Shown: positions 26,140 through 33,495 of the stretch, piece by piece
Position numbering within the stretch: position 1 is the first letter of the stretch
Layout: each line of letters begins with the position of its first letter
DNA from: CAZYTM01 sp964649725
GTDB lineage: Bacteria > Desulfobacterota > Desulfuromonadia > Geobacterales > Geobacteraceae
Length of the DNA stretch: 64,000 nucleotides
NCBI GenBank assembly: GCA_964649725.1
Contig: CAZYTM010000003.1
Location: 186,001 to 250,000 of the forward strand
Reading direction: 5' to 3'
Translations under genes and position numbers: made by a program
Notes under the pieces: generated by a model
Told to the model about the DNA's origin: nothing
The model's input: only the letters and a program-made list of their open reading frames with translations
Database searches by the model: none

Positions 26140-26178
26140 GATACGCCCCGGACGGGTCAAGGGCGCAAGCCGTTGGGT
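26106..26178 (+). repeat. attC-like site 4
   Basis: GTCTAAC and GTTGGGT cores both match consensus. GCCCTTGGAC pairs with the GTCAAGGGC arm around a CCGGGGC/GCCCCGG stem. It overlaps the end of the preceding CDS. Confidence 0.8.
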
Positions 26179-26198
26179 GATGAAATGAGACTTAATCC

Positions 26199-26732
26199 AT
26201 GACAAAAAAAATAAGAATATTTGTAATTGTAATCGTACTGTTGTGTGCTGCGTTGATGGCATTTCAACACTCGCCTTTGTACAGAAAGGCACTTTGGTAC
26301 TTTGCAGTAGCGCAGGAAAATAAAAGCCCTTACAAGCTGTCGAAATTTTCTATCAACGTACCAAGAGACTGGATAGTCAGTGGTGAAAATACAATTGTTT
26401 ACGATTACGGCAAACTTACAGTGCATTTTGCGTCATTCGATAATGGGCATGTTGAAGACAGGCTCTTGTCATTAATTTCATTCAGAGAGAAGAAGGGCAT
26501 CAAATCAACAAAGCTGACATATCGTGTTGGATGTAAGAGTGCAGATGCTTCTATGACCGAAAGTACCTATAACAATACCAAGATTGAAAGTGTTGACGTT
26601 GCAGTAGAACCAGATGTGATGATTTCCGCTAGTTTTATAGTTGATTCTGACTTACCAAAGTTAAAAGAATTATTCACAAGCTTTCTTTCCAACAATGTCG
26701 TGTGTGTCGAATCGAGTCCAAGCCAAAAATAG
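26199..26732 (+). CDS. Single-pass membrane or secreted protein, cassette gene
   Basis: 177 residues beginning MTKKIRIFVIVIVLLCAALM, a signal anchor or uncleaved signal peptide with basic N-terminus. The rest is a soluble domain with strand-like alternation (FSINVPRDWIVSGENTIVYDY) and two late cysteines (VGCKSAD, VVCVESS). The FSINVPRDW phrase resembles secreted or periplasmic proteins with a PsbP-like look, but I cannot assign a family. It ends just before attC site 5. Confidence 0.6.
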   Translation: MTKKIRIFVIVIVLLCAALMAFQHSPLYRKALWYFAVAQENKSPYKLSKFSINVPRDWIVSGENTIVYDYGKLTVHFASFDNGHVEDRLLSLISFREKKGIKSTKLTYRVGCKSADASMTESTYNNTKIESVDVAVEPDVMISASFIVDSDLPKLKELFTSFLSNNVVCVESSPSQK

Positions 26733-26740
26733 ACCAAGGC

Positions 26741-26820
26741 ACCCAACAATCGGCGGCAGACGGTCGTCGCGATAAGACCGCGCCGCCGCTGCGCCTCACT
26801 ACCGTTAGACGGATAAAGGA
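26741..26820 (+). repeat. attC-like site 5
   Basis: ACCCAAC and GTTAGAC cores match consensus. The interior CGGCGGCAGACGGTC / GACCGCGCCGCCG is almost the same as site 3, so both belong to one attC subfamily. Confidence 0.85.
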
Positions 26821-26829
26821 TCAAAATAG

Positions 26830-27321
26830 ATGCCAAGCAACGAGTTCAGCATTCATGAGGCATCACATGCAGTCATTGCCATTCTTTTAAACTTATCATT
26901 CCGGTACGTTTTTGTTGGCTTAAATGACTGCGATGACGATGGGAAATTTCTTCAAGGCGGAGTTTGCGGACTCATAGCAAAATTTGAGTTAGCTGAAGAG
27001 CTGCGAATTATGGCCCTTGCTGGATGTGTTGCCCAATCCTATTACGAATGGGCGCGTTTTAAATTTCAAGGAATTAAACCTGAATTTAATACTGTGCAGG
27101 ATTTGATTCAAATACGATTTGATACGCACAAAGAAGATAAGCAAATATACGCCCGATATTTACCTCAAGGTGTCACAAATATCTTGCCGGACGATTTAAA
27201 TAAAACTGAAACAATGGTAACTGAATTATGGGAAACTATAACAAATGTGTCTGATAGACTTAGCGAATCGAAAACAATGACTAGAGAAGAAGTGTCAGAT
27301 TGTATTGTTGCCAAAAGCTAA
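26830..27321 (+). CDS. FtsH/M41-like zinc peptidase domain protein
   Basis: 163 residues. The N-terminus carries HEASHAVIAI, the HExxH zinc-binding motif in the HEAxHA form typical of the M41 (FtsH) peptidase family, followed by a glycine-rich stretch (LQGGVCGLIAKFELAEE) and MALAGCVAQSYYEW. It has no AAA+ domain and no membrane segment, so it is a stand-alone peptidase-like domain, about a third of FtsH. It shares its cassette with the nuclease-like gene 18 bp downstream, which suggests a functional pair. Confidence 0.7.
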   Translation: MPSNEFSIHEASHAVIAILLNLSFRYVFVGLNDCDDDGKFLQGGVCGLIAKFELAEELRIMALAGCVAQSYYEWARFKFQGIKPEFNTVQDLIQIRFDTHKEDKQIYARYLPQGVTNILPDDLNKTETMVTELWETITNVSDRLSESKTMTREEVSDCIVAKS

Positions 27322-27339
27322 TGCGAGCGGAGAAGTCTC

Positions 27340-28248
27340 ATGTTTGATATCTTCACAGAAGAAATTGAGGTCTTGATCAAAGATGGTATTTCCAATCTAT
27401 ATTGGTACCGAGCCGACCTATTTAAAGCTTGGCTGAGATCAGGAGTTCCTCAACAAATTGCAGATAAAATATTCAGCGCTGTTAATGCAGAGGGCAAGAA
27501 GCTGACAAAAAGGCAACAAATGGATCAGTTATATGTGGATCTACGTAGTGGCGATTACAATCGCCGCCTTGAGATTTCCCGTAATTTTGTCCGTCTACTT
27601 GTAGAACAGAGAACGTTTACACCTCAAGATGAAAAACATCGAATCGAACGGGCTGAACATTGTTCCTTGAAACTACGTGAGGTTATTCGAGAACAACAAG
27701 AACAGCGAGAATATCTGGAATCAATTAAAAGGAGAGCTAAAGAGGCCTCCAAAGAAACATATGAAGATCAATTACTTCGCCTCAGAGATGACTTCATGAC
27801 TTACACCGAATTGACCCCTCAACAAAGAGGCTACTCGTTGGAGAAGTTTTTTCCTAAGTTGATGAATATAAGCGGAATACCTGTGCAAGAACCTTTTAAA
27901 ATCATCGGAGAACAAATTGATGGCGGCATTAAGTATGACGGTCATTACTACCTCATAGAACTAAAGTGGACAGAAGATCGAATAGGTCCAAAAGATATTG
28001 GTAGTTTTTACTATAAGGTTGACGGAAAACTTGATTCACGGGGAATTATGATCTCTATGGGTGGATATACCGATGGCGTAGTTGAGGGACTACCTCGCGG
28101 CAAGGAAATAAAAGTCCTTTTATTGGACGGGGTTCACCTATCTAACGTCATCTTTGGTCTTTATTCCTTCCAAGAGCTTTTAGAGCATTGCATTAGCCAT
28201 GCTGCATACAAAAGTGAATTGTACAGCCCTCACTCAATAAAAAAGTGA
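27340..28248 (+). CDS. PD-(D/E)XK (Mrr-like) nuclease domain protein
   Basis: 302 residues. The first 170 are helical and coiled (EQREYLESIKRRAKEASKET). The C-terminal part fits the restriction-endonuclease-like fold: EQIDGGIKYDGHYYLIELKW, with the metal-binding D of IDGG and the E-x-K pair of IELKW, then GSFYYKVDGK. Mrr-like nucleases of this type are common in defence islands. A GCGGAGAAG site precedes the ATG. It shares a cassette with the HEASH peptidase-like gene, and attC site 6 follows at its stop. Exact substrate is unknown. Confidence 0.75.
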   Translation: MFDIFTEEIEVLIKDGISNLYWYRADLFKAWLRSGVPQQIADKIFSAVNAEGKKLTKRQQMDQLYVDLRSGDYNRRLEISRNFVRLLVEQRTFTPQDEKHRIERAEHCSLKLREVIREQQEQREYLESIKRRAKEASKETYEDQLLRLRDDFMTYTELTPQQRGYSLEKFFPKLMNISGIPVQEPFKIIGEQIDGGIKYDGHYYLIELKWTEDRIGPKDIGSFYYKVDGKLDSRGIMISMGGYTDGVVEGLPRGKEIKVLLLDGVHLSNVIFGLYSFQELLEHCISHAAYKSELYSPHSIKK

Positions 28249-28301
28249 GTCCGAGCATCGGGTACTGCTGTTTTCACAGCAGACACTCAGCCCCGTTATG
28301 T
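28249..28301 (+). repeat. attC-like site 6
   Basis: GTCCGAG and GTTATGT flank a CTGCTG/CAGCAG stem-loop with TTTTCA loop. Cores are divergent, but the architecture matches site 8. Confidence 0.6.
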
Positions 28302-28320
28302 GTGAAGGGATATGTAAAGT

Positions 28321-28391
28321 GGGAATACAGGGACACCATACTAAATTAGGGGCCTGTAACCGAGAAATAGGTAAGTTTCCCTGTATTCCCG
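28321..28391. repeat. 70-bp hairpin repeat, copy A
   Basis: GGGAATACAGGGA (28321-28333) is mirrored by TCCCTGTATTCCC (28378-28390). The whole element, including the non-palindromic middle (GGCCTGTAACCGAGAAATAG), recurs at 32385-32455 with only a few differences. It has no gene and resembles a RAYT-derived REP/MITE element inserted into the array. Confidence 0.8.
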
Positions 28392-28418
28392 GGTCAATAA
28401 GGAGTTAAGGCAATCAAA

Positions 28419-28850
28419 ATGACAGAAGAAAATATTCCGCATCGCAATTATTCGCCGTATGGATGGTGGATCGCAAAGTATGTGCTTCGTGCCCAGTGGG
28501 ATGACACACCTAATCCTTCGCCAAATTCTCGTTGCACAGCATGGGAGAACACCATAATCCTCGAAGCTCCGGACAGAGAAGCTGCTTATGAAAAGGCCAT
28601 GCGAATTGCAGCAGAAGCAGCAGAAGCAAACGAGTTCGAAGACGATCAAGCGAAAAGAAAAGGCCGTTTTGTGCTAGAAGGTATTGCTAGCCTTCTCCCG
28701 ATCTATGAAGAATTGTGCGATGGGGCAGAGATTCTGTGGTCAGAGCACGAGAACAAGACGGTGAAAAGAGTGAGGTCATGGGTTAGGCAAAAGCATGAAC
28801 TCGAGGTGTTTGATGATACACCTGCGGTTGGTGATCGCAAAGAGCCTTAA
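28419..28850 (+). CDS. DUF4288 domain protein, cassette gene
   Basis: 143 residues. WWIAKYVLR at the N-terminus, AWENTIILEAP, and IYEELCDGAEILWSE fit the DUF4288 pattern of small cytoplasmic proteins with no known role. It has an AAGGAGTTAAGG-type site upstream and ends near attC site 7. The 70-bp hairpin repeat sits between its attC boundary and its start, so it may have inserted into the cassette leader. Medium confidence on the family. Confidence 0.65.
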   Translation: MTEENIPHRNYSPYGWWIAKYVLRAQWDDTPNPSPNSRCTAWENTIILEAPDREAAYEKAMRIAAEAAEANEFEDDQAKRKGRFVLEGIASLLPIYEELCDGAEILWSEHENKTVKRVRSWVRQKHELEVFDDTPAVGDRKEP

Positions 28851-28896
28851 CCAGGGGCAACAACGACCAAGCCGCTGTGCCTCAGCCCCGTTGAAC
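28845..28896 (+). repeat. attC-like site 7
   Basis: CCTTAAC and GTTGAAC cores, with GGGGC and GCCTCAGCCCC as inner arms. It is short and weaker than its neighbours. Confidence 0.5.
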
Positions 28897-28921
28897 TAAT
28901 AATAATTGGAGTGAGAATGAT

Positions 28922-29320
28922 ATGATTCCAGAAAATGAACTACGAAGAATTGCTGCCGACCGGTTGAAAGATGCAACAGCTCTTCTCAACGCTAAAAGGT
29001 ACGATGGAGCAACATATCTGTGTGGATATGCTGTTGAACTAACTCTCAAGGCACGAATTTGCAAAACCTTAAAGTGGCTTGAATTTCCTTCAACTAACAA
29101 GGAATTTGAGAATTATAAGAGCTTTAAAGTACATAATCTGGATGTTCTTCTGCATCTTTCAGGACAGGAAGAAAAAATAAAGACTAGATTCTTTGCGGAA
29201 TGGTCTTCTGTTGCACAGTGGGACCCCACAAGTAGATACCAATCCATCGGGACAGTAAACAAGACTGATGCTGAAGATATGATTAACGCAACCAAGACTC
29301 TTATAGGGAGCTTAAAATGA
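28922..29320 (+). CDS. HEPN-domain protein
   Basis: 132 residues. IAADRLKDATALLNAKRYDGATYLCGYAVELTLKARIC fits the HEPN first and second helices, and KVHNLDVLLHLSG lies where the Arg-x4-6-His ribonuclease motif would be, though only the histidine is evident. HEPN proteins often act as RNases in toxin-antitoxin or defence modules, or as binding partners. Its stop overlaps the next ATG (ATGA), so it is coupled to the 125-residue partner. GGAGTGAGAA precedes the ATG. Confidence 0.75.
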   Translation: MIPENELRRIAADRLKDATALLNAKRYDGATYLCGYAVELTLKARICKTLKWLEFPSTNKEFENYKSFKVHNLDVLLHLSGQEEKIKTRFFAEWSSVAQWDPTSRYQSIGTVNKTDAEDMINATKTLIGSLK

Positions 29321-29694
29321 TAGAAATAACAGAAAAACTAAGAGCTCTTGAACAAAATATTGCTGCTGAAAAAGGCAGTTTTCTCCTCTTTGCGTTATTC
29401 CTTCGGGAAGACTCTCCAGATCGGTGGGACTTACTAGTTGCGGCACCATGGATTCCAAAGAATAAAAATACTGCTTTGAGGTATTTTTCAGACAAGCTGA
29501 TTCGGACACTTAGTCAAAAAGAACTTTTGAAATTGTCGAGAATCGCCATCATTGGACCAGATGAGCCAGCGCTTACAGCATTACAGCAAGCAATGCATAT
29601 TGAGCATGGCCTTTCAGAAATCAAAGACAGCAATTTTTTTGGTCTCCAGATCAAGCATGCATACATCATTACTTCGCGACGGCAGTCAGAATGA
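29317..29694 (+). CDS. HEPN partner protein, possible degenerate nucleotidyltransferase
   Basis: 125 residues, coupled to the HEPN gene by a 4-bp overlap. GSFLLFALFLREDSP followed by RWDLLVAAPW has the spacing of the GS...D motif of minimal nucleotidyltransferases, but the second catalytic acidic residue is not visible. HEPN-MNT pairs are known toxin-antitoxin systems, and this would be a divergent version. It ends two bases before attC site 8. The function is inferred from context and the family is uncertain. Confidence 0.55.
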   Translation: MIEITEKLRALEQNIAAEKGSFLLFALFLREDSPDRWDLLVAAPWIPKNKNTALRYFSDKLIRTLSQKELLKLSRIAIIGPDEPALTALQQAMHIEHGLSEIKDSNFFGLQIKHAYIITSRRQSE

Positions 29695-29695
29695 A

Positions 29696-29748
29696 GTTCA
29701 ACCATCGGGTGGTGCGGTTTTCACCGCACACCCTCAGCCCCGTTGGAC
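29696..29748 (+). repeat. attC-like site 8
   Basis: GTTCAAC and GTTGGAC cores fit consensus exactly. GGTGCGG/CCGCACC stem with TTTTCA loop. It matches site 6 in layout. Confidence 0.85.
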
Positions 29749-29755
29749 AAAGAAA

Positions 29756-30328
29756 ATGAACAAAAACGGCATAAACCAATACGACTATGTTCGAATCACA
29801 AGCCTGCATCGCACTTTCCACAGCGCGGAAGTTGTTGGTACGCGCCTGCCAGCAGTCGGCGATGTTGCCGCAGTAATTGAAATATATGAAAAGCCGGAAT
29901 TGGGATACGAACTCGAATCAGTAAATGAAGACGGTAATACGAATTGGTTGGTCACTGTGTCAGCGTCTGATCTTGAACTGGAGAGGATTAAACAGTCTCC
30001 TGTGGGGATAATGACGAAGCCCGTTACGTATTTCAACACATCCACCAAGGTTCAAATCGGCGATTTTGTTGAACTGAAGGTTTGGCTATTCTTCTGGAAA
30101 GGGTGGCAGAAAGGGCGCGTTTATTACGTTCCAGGAATCTCTCCCAAAAGTAACAGCCTCGAATATGGCGGCCTCTCTTGGGTATCAATCCATGATGAAA
30201 ACGGAAGTCCAGTAGGGGTTGTTGTTAATCCGGAGACAGGACAACTAAAGAAGACTGTGCGGTTCATTAGGCGGTCAGATGATGCTTTGACTGAAACACC
30301 TGTAGATTACAGCTTCCCTGATGAGTAA
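29756..30328 (+). CDS. Hypothetical cassette protein, DUF4926-like N-terminus
   Basis: 190 residues from the ATG at 29756; the frame from 29552 reads back through the attC site. The N-terminal half (YDYVRITSL, GTRLPAVGDVAAVIEIYEKP, LESVNEDGNTNWLVTVSASDLEL) resembles the DUF4926 barrel seen in small immunity-type proteins. The second half (VGDFVELKVWLFFWKGWQKGRV split) is beta-rich with a plant-like SH3-type look. No function can be assigned. It begins seven bases after attC site 8, as is normal for a cassette gene. Confidence 0.6.
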   Translation: MNKNGINQYDYVRITSLHRTFHSAEVVGTRLPAVGDVAAVIEIYEKPELGYELESVNEDGNTNWLVTVSASDLELERIKQSPVGIMTKPVTYFNTSTKVQIGDFVELKVWLFFWKGWQKGRVYYVPGISPKSNSLEYGGLSWVSIHDENGSPVGVVVNPETGQLKKTVRFIRRSDDALTETPVDYSFPDE

Positions 30329-30333
30329 AGGAC

Positions 30334-30395
30334 GTCCAACACGCGGTTGGAACACGACTCCCTTCGGTCTCGGTTCAACCGCAGCACCGTTATGT
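30334..30395 (+). repeat. attC-like site 9
   Basis: GTCCAAC and GTTATGT cores enclose GGTTGGAACACGA / TCGGTTCAACC arms around a CTCCC-rich loop. Last attC-like site of the array. Confidence 0.75.
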
Positions 30396-30414
30396 GTCTT
30401 AGGAGTAATAAAGA

Positions 30415-30945
30415 GTGAATGCAAATCAGGCAGGAAACTGGCAAACCATAATCGGCTTGGTTTCAGAGTTGAAGCGATGCGACGATTGCGACATTACAAC
30501 AGGCGCGATAGCACTAGCTTTCATATGTATCGATGCACTCGCGTCTCTCGGCCGTCCAACGAATAAACCAAAAGTCACCCGCGCTGACTTCAAAGAATGG
30601 GTTGATACCTATCTTAAAGCACATCCAGAACAACCATATCAATATAGAGGCAAAGATGTATATGCCGCTCGCTGTGCTTTTTTGCACACATATAGTTCAA
30701 GCGCAGAACTACATGAAGAAGACCCTGATACTATAAAATATGGATATAATAATGGCGGCAAACACATATATGCTCCAGACGTCAATCCAAGCCTTGTACT
30801 GATTGGAACAAAATCTTTCGTTGATGATGTTGTGTGCGGAGTTGAGCAATTTCTCAATGAGTGCAAAAGCGATTCATCATTGAGGCTTCGTGTAGAGGGG
30901 CGTCTCCAAGAACTCCTACTAAAATCCCCGTACCCACAACAATGA
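30415..30945 (+). CDS. Last cassette protein, function unknown
   Basis: 176 residues with a GTG start at 30415 and GGAG nine bases upstream. Mostly helical with a Cys-rich patch (RCDDCDITTG) and the phrase YAARCAFLHTYSSSAEL that resembles the histidine/arginine core of HEPN-like or pApA-binding small proteins, but I cannot assign a family. No attC-like site follows, so either this is the array end or its own site has decayed. Its base use matches the array. Confidence 0.6.
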   Translation: MNANQAGNWQTIIGLVSELKRCDDCDITTGAIALAFICIDALASLGRPTNKPKVTRADFKEWVDTYLKAHPEQPYQYRGKDVYAARCAFLHTYSSSAELHEEDPDTIKYGYNNGGKHIYAPDVNPSLVLIGTKSFVDDVVCGVEQFLNECKSDSSLRLRVEGRLQELLLKSPYPQQ

Positions 30946-31151
30946 GCAATGCACACACACACCAATGGCACACACCAATGGTGTCAGGCTTGCAATTATG
31001 CAAGAAAATCCGGGACGGTTCCGGCTTTAACAAACAATAACAAAATGTTGCAGCACATTTAATTTCAAAACAAATCCCCACAGCACATGGAGGTGCTTCA
31101 TGCCTGCAACAACAGGTAAAACATCCCACCCACTCTTCCCATCCCAATCAA

Positions 31152-31180
31152 TTGACATAGGGAATAATATTCCCTATAAT
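31152..31180 (+). promoter_or_regulatory. Consensus promoter with perfect palindromic operator in the spacer
   Basis: TTGACA (31152-31157), 17-bp spacer and TATAAT (31175-31180) are perfect consensus. TAGGGAATA-A-TATTCCCTA (31158-31176) is a perfect 9-bp-arm palindrome filling the spacer, so a dimeric repressor bound there would block RNA polymerase. The HTH gene downstream is the natural candidate for autoregulation. Confidence 0.85.
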
Positions 31181-31248
31181 ATCTCCAGATGACCCGCCTC
31201 CACCATAACCGGAACTGGAAAATCGAGGCCTTCAGTAGGAGCATCACC

Positions 31249-31689
31249 ATGAAACTACAGACCATCAAGGCTGTGCAGGCCGAATTCCCTTATCTGACCA
31301 TATTGTGGCGTTCCGGGAAACATACAAGGGTCGATCTGGCAGAATATATTGACTCGCCAGGCTATAAGAGACTGAAGAAGCCGGCCTTCTTTGCAAGGGT
31401 CGCGGTCGAGGAGTGGGGGCATGGCGTGGAGTGGGCCGCTGGCGAAATCGGCATTGACGCAGATACCCTCTACAGAATCGGCAAGGAACAGGCAGGAGTT
31501 GCCTTCCCTGTTGCCGAGTTCAACGCCTGGATGAACCGCAACAACCTCTCCCTTACAGCGGCTGCAAAGGCCCTGGGGATAACACGCCGGACCATTGTCT
31601 ACTACCACGGCGGACACAAGCCGATTCCGCTCTATATCAGGCTCGCCTGCATCGGCTGGGAATCGATCCGGATGCAGAGCGCAGCATGA
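31249..31689 (+). CDS. DUF2442-HTH protein (antitoxin-like)
   Basis: 146 residues from ATG 31249 (GTAGGAGCATCACC upstream); the frame from 31189 lies inside the leader. Residues 10-75 resemble DUF2442 (FPYLTILWRSGKHTRVDLAEY, then WAAGEIGIDADTLYRIG). The C-terminal half is a helix-turn-helix (LSLTAAAKALGITRRTIVYY). DUF2442 proteins often form pairs with DUF4160 toxins; no such toxin gene lies next to it here. The strong promoter with a palindrome in its spacer strongly suggests it represses itself. Confidence 0.75.
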   Translation: MKLQTIKAVQAEFPYLTILWRSGKHTRVDLAEYIDSPGYKRLKKPAFFARVAVEEWGHGVEWAAGEIGIDADTLYRIGKEQAGVAFPVAEFNAWMNRNNLSLTAAAKALGITRRTIVYYHGGHKPIPLYIRLACIGWESIRMQSAA

Positions 31690-31834
31690 ACAAAAGAATA
31701 AGGCAGGACGGTTCCGGTTTTAACAGATAGTTAAGCGTGATAAGTGAAATGTGAATCGTGAAGGGGAAGGAGATAAGGGTCAACTCTCCATATTCCATTT
31801 TATGGTGAATTCAAAGAGAGACAAGAGAGAGACA

Positions 31835-31896
31835 AGAGGGACGCCCATAAGTTTATAAGTTCTTAGCGCAAGTTATATATTTATGGGCGTCCCTCT
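31835..31896. repeat. Hairpin repeat with 16-bp perfect arms
   Basis: AGAGGGACGCCCATAA (31835-31850) and its exact reverse complement (31881-31896) flank a 30-bp AT-rich loop. GGGACGCCCATAA-type ends resemble RAYT/REP-family palindromes. It lies between the HTH gene and the YdcZ-like gene with no coding content. Confidence 0.65.
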
Positions 31897-31923
31897 GCCC
31901 CTTAACCAGAGAGGTACTAGCTA

Positions 31924-32373
31924 ATGACAAAACAACTATTCTTCGCATGTCTCATGCTTGCTACAGGCATTGGTATCCCTGTTATGGCGGCGCTAAGCGC
32001 AACGTTGGGCGCCAAGTACGGAAGCCCAGCGCTCGCCGCCTCTATCTTATTTCTGGTCGCGCTGTCTATTTCGGTTGCTTTCCTTTTCACTGTAGAAGGT
32101 GGACTGAGGCCATTCCCGAAAACATCACTGCCGTTCTATTTCTACTTAGGCGGTGTGTTCGTAGCCTTTTACGTCCTCAGCGTCACTTGGGTGGCCCCAC
32201 AATTCGGTGTCGGAAATGCTGTGGCTTTTGTACTTCTAGGCCAGCTCATATCCATGGCGGCCATAGATCAATTCGGGCTGTTGGGTGCTCCAACGCATGC
32301 CATCACTCTTCAGAGGTCTATTGGTCTCATTCTGATGTCGGTCGGCGTCTTTTTGGCCGTACGCCGCGGATAA
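31924..32373 (+). CDS. DMT-superfamily membrane protein (YdcZ/DUF606 type)
   Basis: 149 residues with five hydrophobic segments: about 5-22 (FFACLMLATGIGIPVMAA), 35-53, 69-88, 96-113 and 128-146. The compact length, the GGVFVAFYVLSVTW region and the terminal GLILMSVGVFLAV fit the half-size drug/metabolite transporter group. Such half-size proteins usually dimerise to form one transporter. Substrate is unknown. Its GC content is like the chromosome, and a 70-bp hairpin repeat follows its stop directly. Confidence 0.75.
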   Translation: MTKQLFFACLMLATGIGIPVMAALSATLGAKYGSPALAASILFLVALSISVAFLFTVEGGLRPFPKTSLPFYFYLGGVFVAFYVLSVTWVAPQFGVGNAVAFVLLGQLISMAAIDQFGLLGAPTHAITLQRSIGLILMSVGVFLAVRRG

Positions 32374-32384
32374 CATGCACCGCG

Positions 32385-32455
32385 GGGAATACAGGGACAC
32401 CATACTAATTAGGGGCCTGTAACCGAGAAATAGGTGAGGTGTCCCTGTATTCCCG
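32385..32455. repeat. 70-bp hairpin repeat, copy B
   Basis: A 17-bp perfect inverted repeat (32385-32401 with 32438-32454) flanks the middle segment shared with copy A at 28321. The better-preserved ends suggest that copy B is closer to the ancestral element. It lies 12 bp after the YdcZ-type gene stop. Confidence 0.8.
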
Positions 32456-32508
32456 GTATTCCTGTATTCCGGAAGTGTCCCCAATCCCCCCCCAAAAAAT
32501 TTTACTAC

Positions 32509-32524
32509 CGGCAAAAGTTTTGCC
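32509..32524 (+). promoter_or_regulatory. Sigma-54-like promoter upstream of carbonic anhydrase
   Basis: CGGCAAAAGTTTTGCC has GG and GC separated by ten bases, close to the TGGCAC-N5-TTGC rule, and is also palindromic. It lies about 70 bp before the carbonic anhydrase start. The downstream bases ATAATCCGCCGACAT resemble those after the hairpin near 14818, so it may instead be part of a shared motif. Confidence 0.4.
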
Positions 32525-32591
32525 ATAATCCGCCGACATTATATTTTATGCAGCCATACGGCTCGATCAATCAAACACTAAGGAGTCGCCT

Positions 32592-33302
32592 ATGATGAAA
32601 AAATTGTACTCTGCCTGTCTGGCCCTGCTGGCAACTACCGGTCTGGCCATCGCCTCGGCCGAGGCCCCTGCCGTCTCGCCGGACGAGGCGCTGCAGAAAC
32701 TGATTGATGGCAACAAGCGCTATGTGGAAAACAAGATGAGCAGCAGCACCCTCTGCGACCTCAATGCCAGAACCGCCCTGGCCAAGTCGCAGAAACCATA
32801 CGCCATCATCCTCTGCTGCTCCGACTCCCGCGTGCCGCCAGAGATAATCTTCGACAAGGGGCTGGGAGAGATATTTGTCGTCCGGGTGGCAGGAAATGTG
32901 CCCGATCCGGTGGTACTTGGCAGCATCGAATATGCCGCCGAACATCTCGGTTCACCGCTGGTGATGGTCCTCGGCCATGAGCGCTGTGGTGCTGTGAAGG
33001 CTACAGTGGAGAGCAAGGGGAAGTCGACTGGCAGCAAGAATATCGACGCCATTGTCAAGACCGTCGCTCCGGCGATAAAGAATGCTGCCAAGGATTGCGA
33101 GGCGTGCAAGGGTGAGGCAAAGTGCGCCGACAGCAAGAAGGCCGACTTTGTCGAATGCGTAGTGGATGCCAATGCCAAACGGATCGCTGCCGGGCTGACC
33201 AGTCAGTCTAAGATTCTCCGGCATCTGGCGGCCGAGAAGAAGATAAAAATAGTTGCCGCCAAATACGATCTGGACGATGGTCTGGTAACCCTCTTCAAAT
33301 AG
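32592..33302 (+). CDS. Periplasmic beta-class carbonic anhydrase
   Basis: 236 residues, with AAGGAGTCGCCT before the start. A cleavable signal peptide (MMKKLYSACLALLATTGLAIASAEA, cut after ASA or AEA) targets it to the periplasm, unlike the usual cytoplasmic enzyme. The zinc motifs are intact: CCSDSRVPPE and GHERCGAV (Cys, Asp-Arg, His, Cys). It interconverts CO2 and bicarbonate. The insert with four cysteines (CEACKGEAKCADSK) is not typical of the family. It stands alone behind a possible sigma-54 promoter. Confidence 0.93.
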   Translation: MMKKLYSACLALLATTGLAIASAEAPAVSPDEALQKLIDGNKRYVENKMSSSTLCDLNARTALAKSQKPYAIILCCSDSRVPPEIIFDKGLGEIFVVRVAGNVPDPVVLGSIEYAAEHLGSPLVMVLGHERCGAVKATVESKGKSTGSKNIDAIVKTVAPAIKNAAKDCEACKGEAKCADSKKADFVECVVDANAKRIAAGLTSQSKILRHLAAEKKIKIVAAKYDLDDGLVTLFK

Positions 33303-33340
33303 GATCTCTCCATGCTGTTGACTGACATGGCAAAGCAAAG

Positions 33341-33440
33341 GGGTCGCGTCTACAAATCACACAAAATAAAATGTGTAGACGCGACTCCATAGAAGTTCCC
33401 TTGATTAGTCGATCAACATGGCACTTAGTTGACTAATCAA
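33341..33440. repeat. Two inverted repeats downstream of carbonic anhydrase
   Basis: GTCGCGTCTACA (33343-33354) mirrors TGTAGACGCGAC (33374-33385), and TTGATTAGTC (33401-33410) mirrors GACTAATCAA (33431-33440). The first has the look of RAYT palindromes, the second of an operator or weak hairpin. Neither has a T-run. They lie in the 466-bp gap before the 1382-residue gene. Confidence 0.6.
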
Positions 33441-33495
33441 CAACCTCCCCTCAAAGGGCCCTTCCCAGCTACTCTTTTCTTAGTCCAATCTTTTC

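Noticed and set aside
20405..31188. Integron integrase or prophage
   Set aside because: No tyrosine recombinase, attI-like promoter or phage structural gene is seen in the accessory region.
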